Positions 1 to 12,616 of a stretch of DNA of 64,000 nt are shown here, piece after piece. The notes beneath the pieces were generated by a model. The model searched no databases and had not been told where the DNA came from. It saw nothing but the letters and a program-made list of their open reading frames with translations. How positions within the stretch are numbered: position 1 is the first letter of the stretch; every line of letters starts with the position of its first letter. Origin of the DNA: Gliomastix tumulicola (lineage: Eukaryota; Ascomycota; Sordariomycetes; Hypocreales; Bionectriaceae); contig BCHX01000002.1 of assembly GCA_001599755.1 (NCBI GenBank), positions 2,046,001-2,110,000 on the forward strand, given 5' to 3'. The translations under genes were made by a program, and so were the position numbers.

Positions 1-3000
1 GCCACACACACCACGTAGTTCGCTTACGAGTGCGCCGGGCTCAGCCAGGCTCAGCCAGGCGCAGCCCCTTTCCCACGTGGGATCGACCTCTCTTGAGGTG
101 GGCAGACGAGGTCGATTGGCCACTGGCCACCCGTTCCTCAGATATCTGAAACACTCTCACTGCCCTGTCAGCCGGTCTTCGATTCTGAAGCCGGACTGCG
201 ATCATAGCCGTTAGGGCCCGAGCCTTCCGTCTCTAAAAGTTATGTTGCGCGGATATAGTCGAGGTCAGACGACACCGATGTGTAAAACCTGTCCGACGCA
301 TCGCAGTCAGCCAGCCGCTGCAACCTATACCTCACGTACATATCGTCAGAGGTGCGAGCAAGGACAGGTCTGGTAATCCGGACCTTGGGGGGGGGGGAGT
401 GTGTTACAGAATCCTACGCGCGGCCAATCAGCTCCGTCCCACAGAGACGGAGAGGGACTTTGTGTGCGCTCAGGTGTGTTAGCTCTGGGGGATCGACGAC
501 GGTGACGAGGGTCACACCTGCGCGCATGACATGACTTCATGGATTGTCATTCCATCATGGTGATACAATCGTACAGGGGATGATGACCAACAGCTACACC
601 TTGCCAGGAAGCGAGGACGCCAGGACGCCAGCAAGAAGCAGTACATGGCTGCTTTGGGGCGCTGCTGATCAACAAGACCGCCAAGCTTAGTGCTCACTGT
701 TGGTAAAACCCCGCGCCGCGCGCAAAACTGAGGGGAGAGTTGCTGGGCGGGCTGGGCCTGGGTCTCGTTACAGTGCATGCATTTGCTGACCTTGGCTATT
801 ATTATTATTATTGCATCCAACCACCCTCCGAAGCGCTCCGCGGAATGGATTGATAATCGCATTGCGACCTCGAGGAGGAGGGGAGACCGGCCAATGTCTT
901 CGTCTGACCCCCGCACGCGCATTGGATGGGATCATGGGATGGGCCGCATGCCATGAACTGGAGCTGCAACTAAAATTGCGCGGCGCGGTTGCTAGACGCC
1001 CTCGAGCCGTACCGACACCTGCAGAAGTGGCTCCCTGAGCTGATAGTCTCGCCGACAGAATACAACGTCTTCGTCCCCTTGAGCCAGCGGGCAGAGACGC
1101 GCCCAGATGGAGACTCGCCGTCCATATCCCAGCATGCTTCAGAGCCGAGCCAGAATGGACGCCCAGATGACCCCATTTCGCTTCCTGGTTTCGGCTTGGT
1201 GCATGCAGCCCAGTCCAGGCCAGCCAGAGGCGTGGCATGGGTTTGAGGTTACATCTCCTGATCAGATGATGCCCCTCACCCAAATCGTCAGGGCAGGGAT
1301 CAGGGGCACGATTCTGGGCCTCTCGGCCGACCGCATCAGTGTGAGATCCCGTTGCCGCCCGTCGCGACGCACCATGTCCCATCTCGGGATCGGGAAGCGA
1401 CGGACGACATGTGGCCGACACCCCCAGACCAGGGAGAGAAGGGCCTCGTTATCTCCTCAGGGCGGGCGGCCGCTAGGGAAGGGAAGGGCATCGTCAGATT
1501 AGGTCCGTACGAGCTGCCCTGATCAGCCATTTTTCATGCAGCTGCTGACAATTAGCACAGCAGGCGTCCGGCCAACAGCCAGCCCACGGCCGGTCATGTT
1601 GCACCGGGCGCATCGCGATCGCGATGTCAGAGTCCCCGTCCATTTCCCTGTTTGAAGAACGGACCGAGGGAATTCTAGCAACTATAGCGGCAGCTAGTCT
1701 TATAACCCACGCCCAGGTCACAGGTCACACGGTGCAGCTGCCTTACGTGCATGCATGCATGCATGCGCAGCGAGGAGCAGTACTACCCGGGACTCCGCAC
1801 CTACAGACACAGGTGCGGGCATGTATGTACGCGTGTATGTACAAAGGCGTCATGTACACCCGATGGATTGCAGTCTTGAGTACTGGGCAACAGAAGTACC
1901 TATGTCGCACAGTGAGGATCTAAGGCAGCCTTAAGGCCAGCTCGCAGGATTCGAACCATCAAGCCGGGTAAGAAAGCATCATAGGCAGACATGATCAACG
2001 GGGGAGCTGCCATTGGACCCGGCGAGGGCAGCAGAGCACCTGCAGCGAGAGAATGCTCAAGGGCGTCGTCCCGATAGGACGGGTCATTCGGGAGGAGGAT
2101 TTGCCCTGCTCGCCTGTGTTCTTTTCTTCCTCACCGCCCGTCCGAGTCACGAAATCGACGTGTTGTCGACCTTATTTCCCGGAGATGCTGACTGTTCGTA
2201 TGGAGCTGCCGAGATGGGCTAGCCAACAGGCACAAGGGACGCACCCATGGCGAGCTGACGGGCAGACTATTTGCGAAGCATCGCGTGGTGTGGCTGTGGC
2301 TGAGACGGGCTAACGTGGACGCTCTGCAGCAGGACGGCAGGCAGCAAGCATGCACACGGGATATTTGCTGACCACCATCAGTAAAAGGGCGGCCGGCAGG
2401 GCGGGAGGGATACGACGGCCCTCGCTTGCGTGCGCGCGGGGAATTTCCCATATTATGCAGGGCGTTTTTTTTTTTGGCCGTTTCATGCAGCGTGCTTTAA
2501 GATGTGCCCATAGCGCCAGCGTAGGGCTGGCTGAGCAGTCGGAAGTATTGGTTGATCCGCCGCGACTATTCGCCAGCCAGCAAAAGCCACCTGGTCGAGG
2601 CCCCGACCATGGCGCACGGCGACACCGAGAGAGAGCAATTAACAGCCAGGGGATTGGATCAACGCGAGGCCGAATTGTCGGTGTGCCAGAGGTCAGCTTG
2701 ACCAGGTTGCCGTACCCCAACCTGTGCTTCCTTGATTGGGCAGTCACCGGCAAGGGGGGGAGGGTGTGCAAGGGCCCTTTCTTCAGATTGGCATGCATGC
2801 TCAGCCTCGTGGACGCGATTTCGATACGGGTTCGCATTGTTGAGATTGTTGTTGGGCTTGTTAATTTCAGGTGAGGGCAGGGGGTGTTCTCGTATCCTTC
2901 TTCTCCTGAGACACACCCTGAGAGCAGGGACAGGGGGGCAGATTGCGGGGTGAGAATGACTCACACTAAGATTACAGCACATTGGACCGGGGGGCCTCTC

Positions 3001-6000
3001 GTCTGTGTGTGTCGCAGCTGCTCTCCTCGTCTCTGCTGGCCTGTTAAGTCCGTGCTTCATCTGATATCGCAGCCTCATGCCTTGGCGGTCAGCCGGCCTC
3101 TCGTCAAGGTCACATCATCCTCACGTATCGAGCGACACGGCACTTGCCCATCCGAGCCAACCAGACCCGTCTGTCTCACCGACTTTGGGCCGGAATTCAG
3201 CTCTCAGTCGTGCACGGGCGGGACGGACGCCTTGGGGATCGCCAGCAATCACCATGCGAACCAAAAGAAAAAAAATTGTCCAGTTTGATGATCCGGCATG
3301 ATCGGCGGTAACGAAGCGATGCGATTGGGCTTCGCTGGTGATTTCTAAAACCTTTGCCCTGATAGACGGTGCCCTCTCCTGCTGATCAGCTGGGGCCTCG
3401 GCGCCCAGAAGAGAATTGATTGTCGTGAAGGCTGGTGGGAACGAGCCCGCACCGCCGCATCACCGCCGTGCCGTTTTGCACGTTATCTTGCTAATCGCGG
3501 TCCTCTCAATTCCGCCATCTCTTCCGCTCGTGCCTGATGACATTTTGATGGGCGCGACGACGATGAAGAAGACCCTTATGATTTCATTGCTCCAAATTAT
3601 TTTGTGACCTCTCTCCACATCGTGAATGAGGAGGAAGGGTTCCTTCATGCCCGCACACCCCCCCTTTCTCGATGAGGTAAAGGGAGGTACCTCCAAGGCG
3701 TGTTTATTCCTCCGATCTATTGTTGAAATCACGGTACTCCGTAAAATGGCAATTTGCCCTACAGACGGTCACCTGGGGCGCTTTGCAGTAGCCGTGTGTG
3801 TGTTGTGCTGGCCCTTGCCCTGAACCCTCACTAACACATCCCTGCTCGTTGCGACTTGCCGGGCAGAAACGTGCGCGAACTTCAATTAAACGAGAAAGGG
3901 GGGGGGGGGGATTAACGCGCTCAGCGCGACTGGACACATGCACGAGAAATGAGAGATTGAGGGTCTAGAGTCGACGAGACACGTTACTAGCTTCGTCGAA
4001 GCAAACAAGCGGTGACGAGGGGGCCAGGATATGACAAGAAACGAGACAAACACACAGACGAAGAAAAAAAAGGTCTCATCGTCATGATCACCCGCCCAGC
4101 ATGGTGTTGTGAGTCACGAGGGAAGGTCGGGGATCGCCTCTCGTCCAATCAAATACGCGGACTTACAGCCAACTCGGTGTCGGTATTTCGCTTCCCAGGC
4201 CTCCCGGGCCGTTTTGACAGGCAGATGCCCGACTTGCTTCGCTGGCCTTCCTCCTGACCTGACGGGTGAGCCTATCACATATCAACAATTGGTATCATGA
4301 AGGGGACACGCCCTAGCTCAATTGTCTGCCTGCCCACCGACGAGGGGGAGGGGTTCAATCAATTTGTGCTGCGCCAAAAATAAAATCAAAATACATTAAA
4401 AAAGGCAACCATCAGAAGCCGAGGCAGCCAGGCCCGGGAACAGGGGACAGTGGAGGGACGGGCAGCAATTTGGGGCGCATGTCTACGCCAAGCGAATTGA
4501 TTTACCGCAGGGGCTTGGCTCAACAAACGGTCCATCAGCGAACTGCAGCAGGCGTGCATACTCCGTACATGCATGCATGCGTGCATGCATGCAAATGTGC
4601 CACGATGACCTTGCTGACTACAACTCGAGCCGTGTTTCAACGTCGTACGGCCCTTTGTCCCCAACGTTGCTCAGATGACTTGCTTTCGTGACCTGCCCTC
4701 AACGGCTGTAGCCTGCGCGTATTCGGACTCCGTCAATCGAGAGCCGTTATGCAGACAGCAACTAATTAATGGTCCCTCTTCCTACCAAGCTAAAGCGGTC
4801 GGGACCTACCGCGAAACGAAGCCCGTATACTTGAATTACAGGTCTCCTCTCTGCATACGAGTAAGACAAAAGGCACGGCGCTATCACGACGCCTTCCGTA
4901 TTATTTGCTCCTGCCATCGACGGTTGGAGCGCAGGATCGGAGGAAATCTTAAGACGCGGCCTTGTTTTATGCTATCAAGTCCTAGTGCCGCTAACAATGA
5001 TTATTTACGGCATCTTTCGCTGCCCACTCTCTGACGAGAGCCTGGTATAAGCCTCTCACCGAGCGGATGGGATGGGATGGGGAAAGGGGGAGCACTGGGA
5101 GAAAAAAACAGGGCAGAGGGGGCATGCCGTGCAGCAGCGAGAACCACCCGGCCAACGACCCCCCCGCGCAATGCCATGGGTTTTCTTCCCAACTGGCATG
5201 ACCCGGCGCTCCGTGCTTGCGCAATGAGAGTCCCACCGTGACTCGCCCTCATGACGATGATGACATGGCCGACTTGGCGGGCACTGACACTTGACACGTT
5301 TTGGTTTGGCTATCTCCGTCGTGAGTGGGAACAGACGATGAGGAAACAGAAGCGAGGACGGACGGGGGGAGAGAATTGTCGGTGGCCGAAATCACGAAGA
5401 GGATTCGTAGTCCCGAGTGACCGAGAGAGACCGGGTCAGAAGGACGGCGACAGAGGGCTAGACGTCCCCCGCGTCCCGGCATCCCGCACGCTCACACACT
5501 CCATTAGGCATGTCCGGCAGCGAGTGAGAAAGAGCAAAGAGCGTAGAAACCGTAAGGACCGGGTTGACTGGTAGCGTCTCTTCAGAATGCTACGAGAAAC
5601 ACCCCCCCTTCTCCGGGCAGTTCATGCAAGAAAGTCGTTACAGGCCCCAGGGAGCCGTCTCAGAACGTTGCCAGTCATCATCTGACAGCTGGCGAATCAG
5701 GGCGCCGGGACCACGTCTGGCAGAACCTGGAACCCGAGGAGGGGCTGCCTAGCAAAACACATGGCCCGCTAGCCCAGCCCGTCGTCTTCTGTTCACTGTA
5801 GAGGCGGTGAGGGACTGGCGTTCCTCGCGAAATCCCGTCATCAAATAATAACTCCTACCGGTAGTGCGGATGCGTAGTGCCAATAGGTCACGACGACGCC
5901 CGACAGGTCACGAACACGCTTGCCAACGCTTCCAAATTGGCGCCAAGCGGCCGCCGCCAAGCCAAGCCAAGGGGGTGTCTCTCGCACTGCTGTCACCCCT

Positions 6001-7700
6001 AGGCTTAATGTCATCTTTTTTCTTCGCTCTCGCTATGCGACCGCCTGCAAGCCCTGTGCAATTCAATTCCCAGCGCTGGGGTTTTGATGATCGAGCCCTA
6101 AAATTAGGAAAAGCCCCCCCTTCCTTTTTGATGAGTTTGTAATTTTGACCTTGACTCGGTACTCACAATGCGCGTACGGAGAATTTTTCTTTAGAGTAGC
6201 AGTAAAGGAACAGGAAGAAAAAACTTTTCTTGCATTTTGCAAATCTCGGGTATGCAGGTCACTCTTGTCCTGAATACCTCCTTACCAACGCGGTAATGAA
6301 GGGCAAAGCTGGGCAATGTTACAGTGGGATGGGATGGATGCAGGTACATACGAGTTCCATTCTCAGGGGATTTGTAGTAGCCACTCAGCGGTGTCGCTTC
6401 AGTGGAAGGAAGCCTGCTGGAAGCCCCCGTGCGGGCCCCAGCCAACCTGGAAAGTTTTTTTTTTCTCCTTCTGCCCTGGTGGAAAAAATGGAAGCTTCCA
6501 TCGAAGCCCTCCAAATTGTTCTACTGCCGAGTGGGGTCGCATCTTCCCGCTCCCACATCGTCACAGAACGTCCGTTGACAACGTTTCCTTCATCCGATTT
6601 TAGTCGCATCATCCTTGACTCGCGCGACTTTTTTTTTTTTTTAATGAGATTTTTTTCTGGTCTCGTTGGAGCCTGACACGGGAGGGCGTGCGATGGATTG
6701 TTTGGGATGGTGCCGTTGGAGCCAGCTGGGCACTGGGCTTCTTCCCTGGGCTGGTTGGATGGCCCCTTGGCCGGTGTCGTCAGAGTGTCCATCGTCACTC
6801 CGGGTCGGTCGCATGAGCCGCATTGGAAGTTCCGTGAGTGCCGTACAGAGTAATAAAGAAGGGGGGGCACAGCACAGATACGGTGTCGGCATACCTACAG
6901 ACCACAGGCCGCCGCCCCTCCCCTGGGAACTCGTAATAATACTCCGTGTACTGCATGCGGTGTGCATCAGCACTGGTGTGCACTGCCCGCCTGCTCATCA
7001 GGGGCACAAGCAGCCCAATGTGACAGATGATAGGTAGGAATAAGCCCGGTGCTAGATGCAAATCAGGTCCAATATTGGCAACCATGGGGAGGAGGCTGGC
7101 TGAGCTGGACGGCGTGGCTTGCGGCATAGCGCTCGATAATCCGTGACACGAGCGACTTACACATTCATTAGTAGTGACCTCACGGCTACGCGACGCGGGA
7201 ATCAGGCTTCGGTGGTTCAGCGCTGGAATTGGATCATTGTCTCTGCATGGTCTGATCAGATTAGCAGGGGTTGGTCTCTTGGAGAAAGAAGGAGGGAGGG
7301 GGCGTGTCTCTTAGGAGGGGCGTGCGTCTGACACACCGCCAAGGGGGGGGGCGTGGGCGAGGTCTGGCAGCAGCTGGCCACATGTTCTCCAAGCAGGGAT
7401 CCTCTGCCCCTGACCCTGTTTCAATTTCCCGCTGGCAGCGCTGCGGCTGGGCGCAACCCAAGGCAAGGAAGGAAAAAATGGAAAGATGCGTCACCGCAAA
7501 ATTGGCGTGAGGGAGGGTGGAACCGGGAACGGCTCTCTCGGCGGTGACTTGAGTCTTTGTCCTCCTTGTCTGGAGACCGACTGGGCGCTCTCCGCGTCGG
7601 CTTCAGGTACCTCCGTCACAGGTATCGATCTGACCCCTGTCTGGTACATGTTATTTTGATGAAATTGTTCAGATCGTCGAAAGTCTTTTTTTTAGGCTGC
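1..7700. other. Gene-poor region, no supported gene
   Basis: About 7.7 kb in which no reading frame looks like a real fungal protein: all frames are short, overlap one another on both strands and match no family I recognise. Base composition looks similar to the flanks, so this does not read as an AT-rich RIP-mutated transposon graveyard. Visible low-complexity items are a TAT microsatellite near 797, G runs near 389 and 3900, and several CATGCA palindromic tracts (near 1749 and 4567). It may hold regulatory DNA or unspliced noncoding transcripts, but nothing in the sequence proves this. Confidence 0.6.
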
Positions 7701-7730
7701 CCCCCCTGGGAGCACTCGGGGTTGGAATGT

Positions 7731-7953
7731 TATATAAGAGTCCTGTCCGCCTCTGCTTGGAATGTGAAGCTCTCCCCCTTCTGCTCTTGATAATCAAACT
7801 CAACTCTAAGACTTGAAACAATCCATCTTCAGAAACTCTATTTCTTGCTCCTGCCTAGCAGTCATACGACTATCATCTGACAAGCACCACCACCACTACC
7901 AACCACACACACACACCCACTTACATACTCAACGCGCCCGCGTCTTATATAAG
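7731..7953 (+). promoter_or_regulatory. Two TATA boxes upstream of a CA-rich leader
   Basis: The identical octamer TATATAAG occurs at 7731-7738 and 7946-7953. The first is followed by CT-rich sequence and then a long stretch of CACCAC/CACACA-rich sequence, a typical look for the 5' leader of a strongly expressed fungal mRNA. The second lies about 90 bp before the ATG at 8043. Either or both could set transcription starts. The boxes are seen directly; promoter function is inferred. Confidence 0.45.
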
Positions 7954-8042
7954 TGCAAGCACACCCCGCCAACACAGCCTACACACGAGTCTTCTATCGT
8001 GTGTTGTTCGTCACCGAAATCAATCAACTTTCAAATCTCCAA

Positions 8043-8147
8043 ATGATCGCCGACACCACCATGCCTGCTCAGCGACCCTCGCAGCTCCCGCCCTGCCCTG
8101 GGCCACCACCCAGCCGGCCTCTGCCTCCTCTGCCCAAGCGTGGCTAA
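8043..8147 (+). CDS. Possible 34-aa proline-rich peptide
   Basis: A short ORF starts after a purine-rich AAATG context and a G-poor CA-rich leader. It has a second ATG in a better context (CCACCATGCC) at codon 7. The product of 34 residues is about one third proline and ends in a basic KRG tail; it has no signal peptide or known domain. Downstream to about 9.0 kb the sequence is CT-rich and then T-rich, resembling a long 3'UTR. It could be a genuine micropeptide, an upstream ORF of an unrecognised spliced gene, or chance in a noncoding transcript. I recognise no family. Confidence 0.3.
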   Translation: MIADTTMPAQRPSQLPPCPGPPPSRPLPPLPKRG

Positions 8148-9049
8148 GGCACTCGACCAGTTGAATACTGCCTACTACTCAACCGTCATCAAATCGTCTC
8201 TACCTGGTCTCGTCCTCCTTTCAGCCACTACACACCAACGACATCAGCCTCCACACACAAACCACTACACGGCAAACGCATAGCACAGCAACGGCACAGT
8301 TTGCCGCCAGCGACTTTCGCATCCCTGCAAAAGACCTGGCCGCAACACAGACTCGAGAGGAAGGCCGCAGGCAAACAACACACACAAAGGCCCCTCCCTC
8401 TCCTCTTGGCACCGTCCAGAGCACAGAGTCGCAATGTGCATGCATAACATCCCACACCCCGGTTCTCCCCCTCCTTGAACTTCCCAAAGGACCGCCCTCG
8501 CTGCAACGACGGGGGACGATCCCGTCTTGCCCCGGGCTCGACCTTGTTGGCAACAACACAGTCATCCCGATCCTGGTGGTACTTTCCATCGGGCCTGGTC
8601 GTCTTGCAGTATCAACGGGCGTTCGGCGGCCTCTCTTCTGCCTCTCGAGAGCACTGCCGAAGGGGGGGTGAGCATGGGCCGCATCTTGGGTCACCTCGTT
8701 TCTCTTTGCTGGCAAAGGATCGTCGTGCGCCTTTCTCCCCTCCTACTTTTCCCTTCATCACTCTTTGCAACTTGGCAATCCTTACCACCTGTTTAATATG
8801 ACGACTGGTTTTCTTTTGGGGTTATCACACAACATCAGCATGAGAAGGTCTCGTCTGAAACATGGGGATTGAGGGTCATTGTTTTTTTTCCTTTCAAATT
8901 GGTTGGTCTCTTTTTTACTGGGAAATGGTCTCTATCTGCAACAGGGGCATTGGCTGCGATACCCTAGCTTGACTTTTATTGAGCGCTACGAAGAATCTTG
9001 ATGTTATGAATTTTGGGCTGGGGGAGATTCCGCATAGCAGGTCTCACTA

Positions 9050-11073
9050 CCAAACCCCATTGAATTTTTTATCTTTAGAAATATTACTGGTACCTCTGAT
9101 GGAACATCCAACCATCCACTGATCACTCGGTGCGGCCACTACCTACTATGAGAATTTATTAGAATTTCGAATCACTTGATTACGATCATAACACGTCACA
9201 TCCATGTTCTATGAAGTTGTCCCGTTTGCTATTGCATTATGTATTGACTTGGCAGGAAAAGGCCCCGTACGGCCGTTCGATATGCGACCCTAGCTGGGGG
9301 CCTGCTCACTCACCTTGGTCGCCTTTGAGACAGATCTTCATCAGGATGTTCCAGTTTGCCTCCAAGACACGACGCACAAAAGGTACATATTTAGAGCTTG
9401 CGGCAAAAGTACAGTTCCAAATCCATGCAGAAGACATCCCCGGGCGTAAAGTTCAGCTTTGGGGAGGCGAAAAGAGGCGTGCAGGATGGGCGAGGCTGCT
9501 GCAACGGCAACGACAGGAAATATGCAATAGCGTATGTAACTGAGGTAGCATCGCATGCAGCGTGTGATTACGTGCTTCGTCAGAGGTCCTTCGAGGAGGG
9601 CCGCAGCGCGGGCGGCCGGGGCCAAGAAGTGCTCTGCAGCTTGGCACTGGTCACGGCTGCGGACATTTAGGATTCTGAGCCCGCGGCAAACTGGTCATCC
9701 GGCGCATGAGAGGAATTGCGATCCACACCGCCGATGCTGCTCTCTGTTTGTCTCTGACTTGTCTTTGGAGGGGGTTTGGGGTTGCACTCAGTGGCACTTG
9801 TTGGGGGGGGGGTCAATACTCATTTTTGTCTTGGGTCGGCCGAGGCAGCCGCTGAATAATAATAAGGGACTTGACTGCGGACGATGGACGTCCGCTGCTT
9901 GGCGACAAGCAGTCCAGTATGGTGTCGAAACAGCCTCAACCCGTTCCCCTTCATCAATCGCATGTTGAACGGAAAAGGAGGGGCAGACAGCCCTGGACGG
10001 TACCTACTTACCTGCCCCTCCCCTATCACCACCAGCACTCCGTGAGGTACCTCATTCGGAAAAGGGGGCAAAAGGGGCGGAATCACGGGTTCGTCGAGAT
10101 GAAGCCATCAAACTCATACAAGCGAATACAAGGTAACGAGTACCTCCGGTCCGATGCCGACATACCGACCCTGTAATTAGAATAGAAAAAAAAATTGAAC
10201 GGCGCTGAATCTAGCAGGTCTAGGCGGGCAGTGTACCTGAAGGAGGGGAACCCAAAAGCAGAAACACACGTGGTAGCCGGGAGATCTAAGAAACTAGTGG
10301 CAAATTGGAAAGGGGGCGAAAAGAAGCGACTCAGGCACACAGAACGAGAGGAGTTCGCCCCAAACAGTGGCTTGCCTGCTGCTCGCTGGACGGTGTTGCC
10401 CATTGTTTCATCGATCAGCACTAGCATAACTGTACTTGAAACGGTTTCGTTTTACCCGGACGATGGCGATCTGTCAGAGCTCATCGCAGCAGCAAAAGGG
10501 GAGGCCGAGATGGCCGGGCTTCCCAGGGCGCGAGTCATGACAAATAAGCGATCAAACTTGCTCAGGCTCGCCATCAGGAGACAAGTCGGGTTTCAGTATG
10601 GGCCGGCCACCGGAGCGGTGCATCTGAGCGGGCGTCCCAGGCATGGGTGTGGCGTGTGGTTGGTGATTGTGTTATCTTTGGCATGTGAATGTGTCAGATA
10701 AGTAGACATGCATGATGCATGCATGTCTGCCGGTGGAGGGTGTTCGTTGGGCGCGATCAGCCCGCTTCCGGGTTCGCAGGTGGTCGGGTGCTTCGTTTTG
10801 ATTGGTTTCTGGTATCTAATTTGGAATTAGAATTGATTGGTGCTCTTGAGGCTGTCTCGGAGTACAAATGCAGCCCAATGAGTGACAGAGGGACCAGAGT
10901 GGCATGCAAGTCACGTGGCCTCGCGCCACCAACCGTCATTCTGGAGCACGTCTCCATGCGCGTCGGCTCCAGCATTGCGCTAGACCATTTGCGAAATCTT
11001 GCATCGCTGACTGCCATCCACATCTCAACGAACCTCAAGATCGTCTGCAACCGCTTGATTCCATCAAAGAACA
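9050..11073. other. Intergenic region upstream of SAM37
   Basis: About 2 kb with no frame I would defend as a gene. The longest frames here (a 168-codon frame at 10195-10701 and a 130-codon frame at 10719-11111) show no domain, have no conserved-looking segment and overlap open frames on the other strand. An ATGCATGATGCATGCATG tract lies near 10708. The last few hundred bases probably include the SAM37 promoter and 5'UTR. Confidence 0.5.
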
Positions 11074-12415
11074 ATGGCGCTGGACCTGCACGTCTGGGAA
11101 TCAGCGTTTGACCTCCCCTCCATCGAACCCGAGTGCCTCGCCATCATCACATACCTTCACAACGCATCGCCAACGACACCCTGGCGCATCATCCCCTCCA
11201 ACGATCCCTCTGTCAGTCCTGCAAGTGCGTCTCATCTCTCCTTCCCATTCCTTGGGATGAAACTTGGCTAATCTCCCTAACAAAGATCAACTGCCTGCTC
11301 TGCATCATGACGGTGCCTGGATCAGCGGCTTCAATCCCATAGTGGACTACTTAACATCACAGTCTCTATGTCGGAATCTCGACGAGGGTCTCACTCCGCT
11401 ACAGACGGCGGATGCCGTCGCGTACAGCTCGTTCCTGCGCGCGAACGCGGCTCCACTGCTAGACCTCTCCCTCTATGTCTCGGCGGCCAACTGGGCTGCC
11501 ACAACGAGGCCCGAGTACAGCAGGCTCCTGCCCTTCCCCCTCACCTGGACCATTCCGCCCCTGATCCGCGGTGAGGCCATCAAGCGCACGGATCATCTGG
11601 GTCTGGCTGAGCTGGACACCGACTTCGATCCGAATAGCTCGCTGCATCTTGCCACAGGGCGTGATGCCCTCCCCGAGACCTTCCGGAGGCATCTTCCCGC
11701 CGTGTCTAAGAAGTCCGTCAAGGAGGAGATGACACCCGAGCAGGCGGCGGCCATCAGGTTATTCAGCATCACCGAGGAGTGCATGTCTACGCTCAGTGGT
11801 GTGCTTGTCGCCGATGACGAAGGGAAGCCGCCGAGGTTCCTGCGCCGGGAGCTCTCATCCCTTGACTGCCTTGCCTTCGGGTACCTGGCTCTGATGCGAG
11901 ACGCCCCGGTGCCTCGATCCTTTCTGCAAGACTGGATGACGCAGAAGGCGACCCGACTGTCAGCGTTCGTCGACAATGTCAAGTCGAACCACCTCCCAAG
12001 TCTCGAGGACTTGCCCCTCGCATCCCCGGACAAGACCACGGCTCTAGGCTTCGGCGCCCGTCTGCTCGACAGCACGATCCTACATATTCCGGAGGCTGGC
12101 TCTCGCTACGCCGAAGACAAGCGTGTGCGTGCAGAAAAGGGAACCTCGTCGCTCTTGGACAGCCGATCACTCTTCCTCGCATTCTGCATGGTCACTGGCG
12201 CCGCCCTCGTCTATGCTCGGCAGGTCTACGTCGGCATGCCTCCGTTCGGCGCACGCTCGCAGACATGGAGGCGTCTGCCGCAGGGGAGCTCCAGGTTGAG
12301 TGAGTACGGTGAGCTCGGGCTCATGATGCAGAACCTAGGGCCGCTGTATAGCCCTGCAGCGCAGAGACCAACCTCGGACGGCCGCATAGCACAGACGGAT
12401 TCTGAGATTGACTAG
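11074..12415 (+). CDS. SAM37: Mitochondrial SAM complex subunit Sam37 (metaxin family)
   Basis: Two exons, 11074-11224 and 11286-12415, joined by a 61-nt intron (GTGCGT donor, CTAAT branch, AAAG acceptor); 426 aa. The N-terminus begins MALDLHVWESAFDLP and continues into the GST-like metaxin/Tom37 fold. The splice restores an uninterrupted NQLPALHHDGAWISG segment, which fixes the intron. The central region is helical with conserved leucines. A hydrophobic stretch near the C-terminus (FLAFCMVTGAALVYA) fits a tail anchor in the outer membrane. Sam37 helps Sam50 insert beta-barrel precursors into the mitochondrial outer membrane. It is convergent with the PIG-U gene. Family call by motif recognition; a non-Sam37 metaxin paralogue is the alternative. 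Confidence 0.85.
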
Positions 12416-12616
12416 ATTTAGCTCAACTCTGATGGTACATGAAATGTGTGCCCTTTTGGCCTTCTCTCCCCCCATCTTCTGCCTTTTTTCCAAAGCGTGC
12501 TGGTAGCAGGATAGTTCTGTGCTCTAATATAATGGTTTTACATAAGACCTCAGCTTGTCTTTCGCATCCTCCTTTTTTGGTGTTCTCGTCACGTCATGAA
12601 TGTGGCAATGCATGTC

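Noticed and set aside
1920..2015. GGATTCGAACC motif resembling a tRNA T-loop on the minus strand
   Set aside because: The flanking bases do not form a T stem and no D or anticodon arm can be drawn; at most a decayed tRNA fragment.
10195..10701. 168-codon + strand frame
   Set aside because: No recognisable domain, no good start context, overlaps open frames on the other strand and sits in the gene-poor region.
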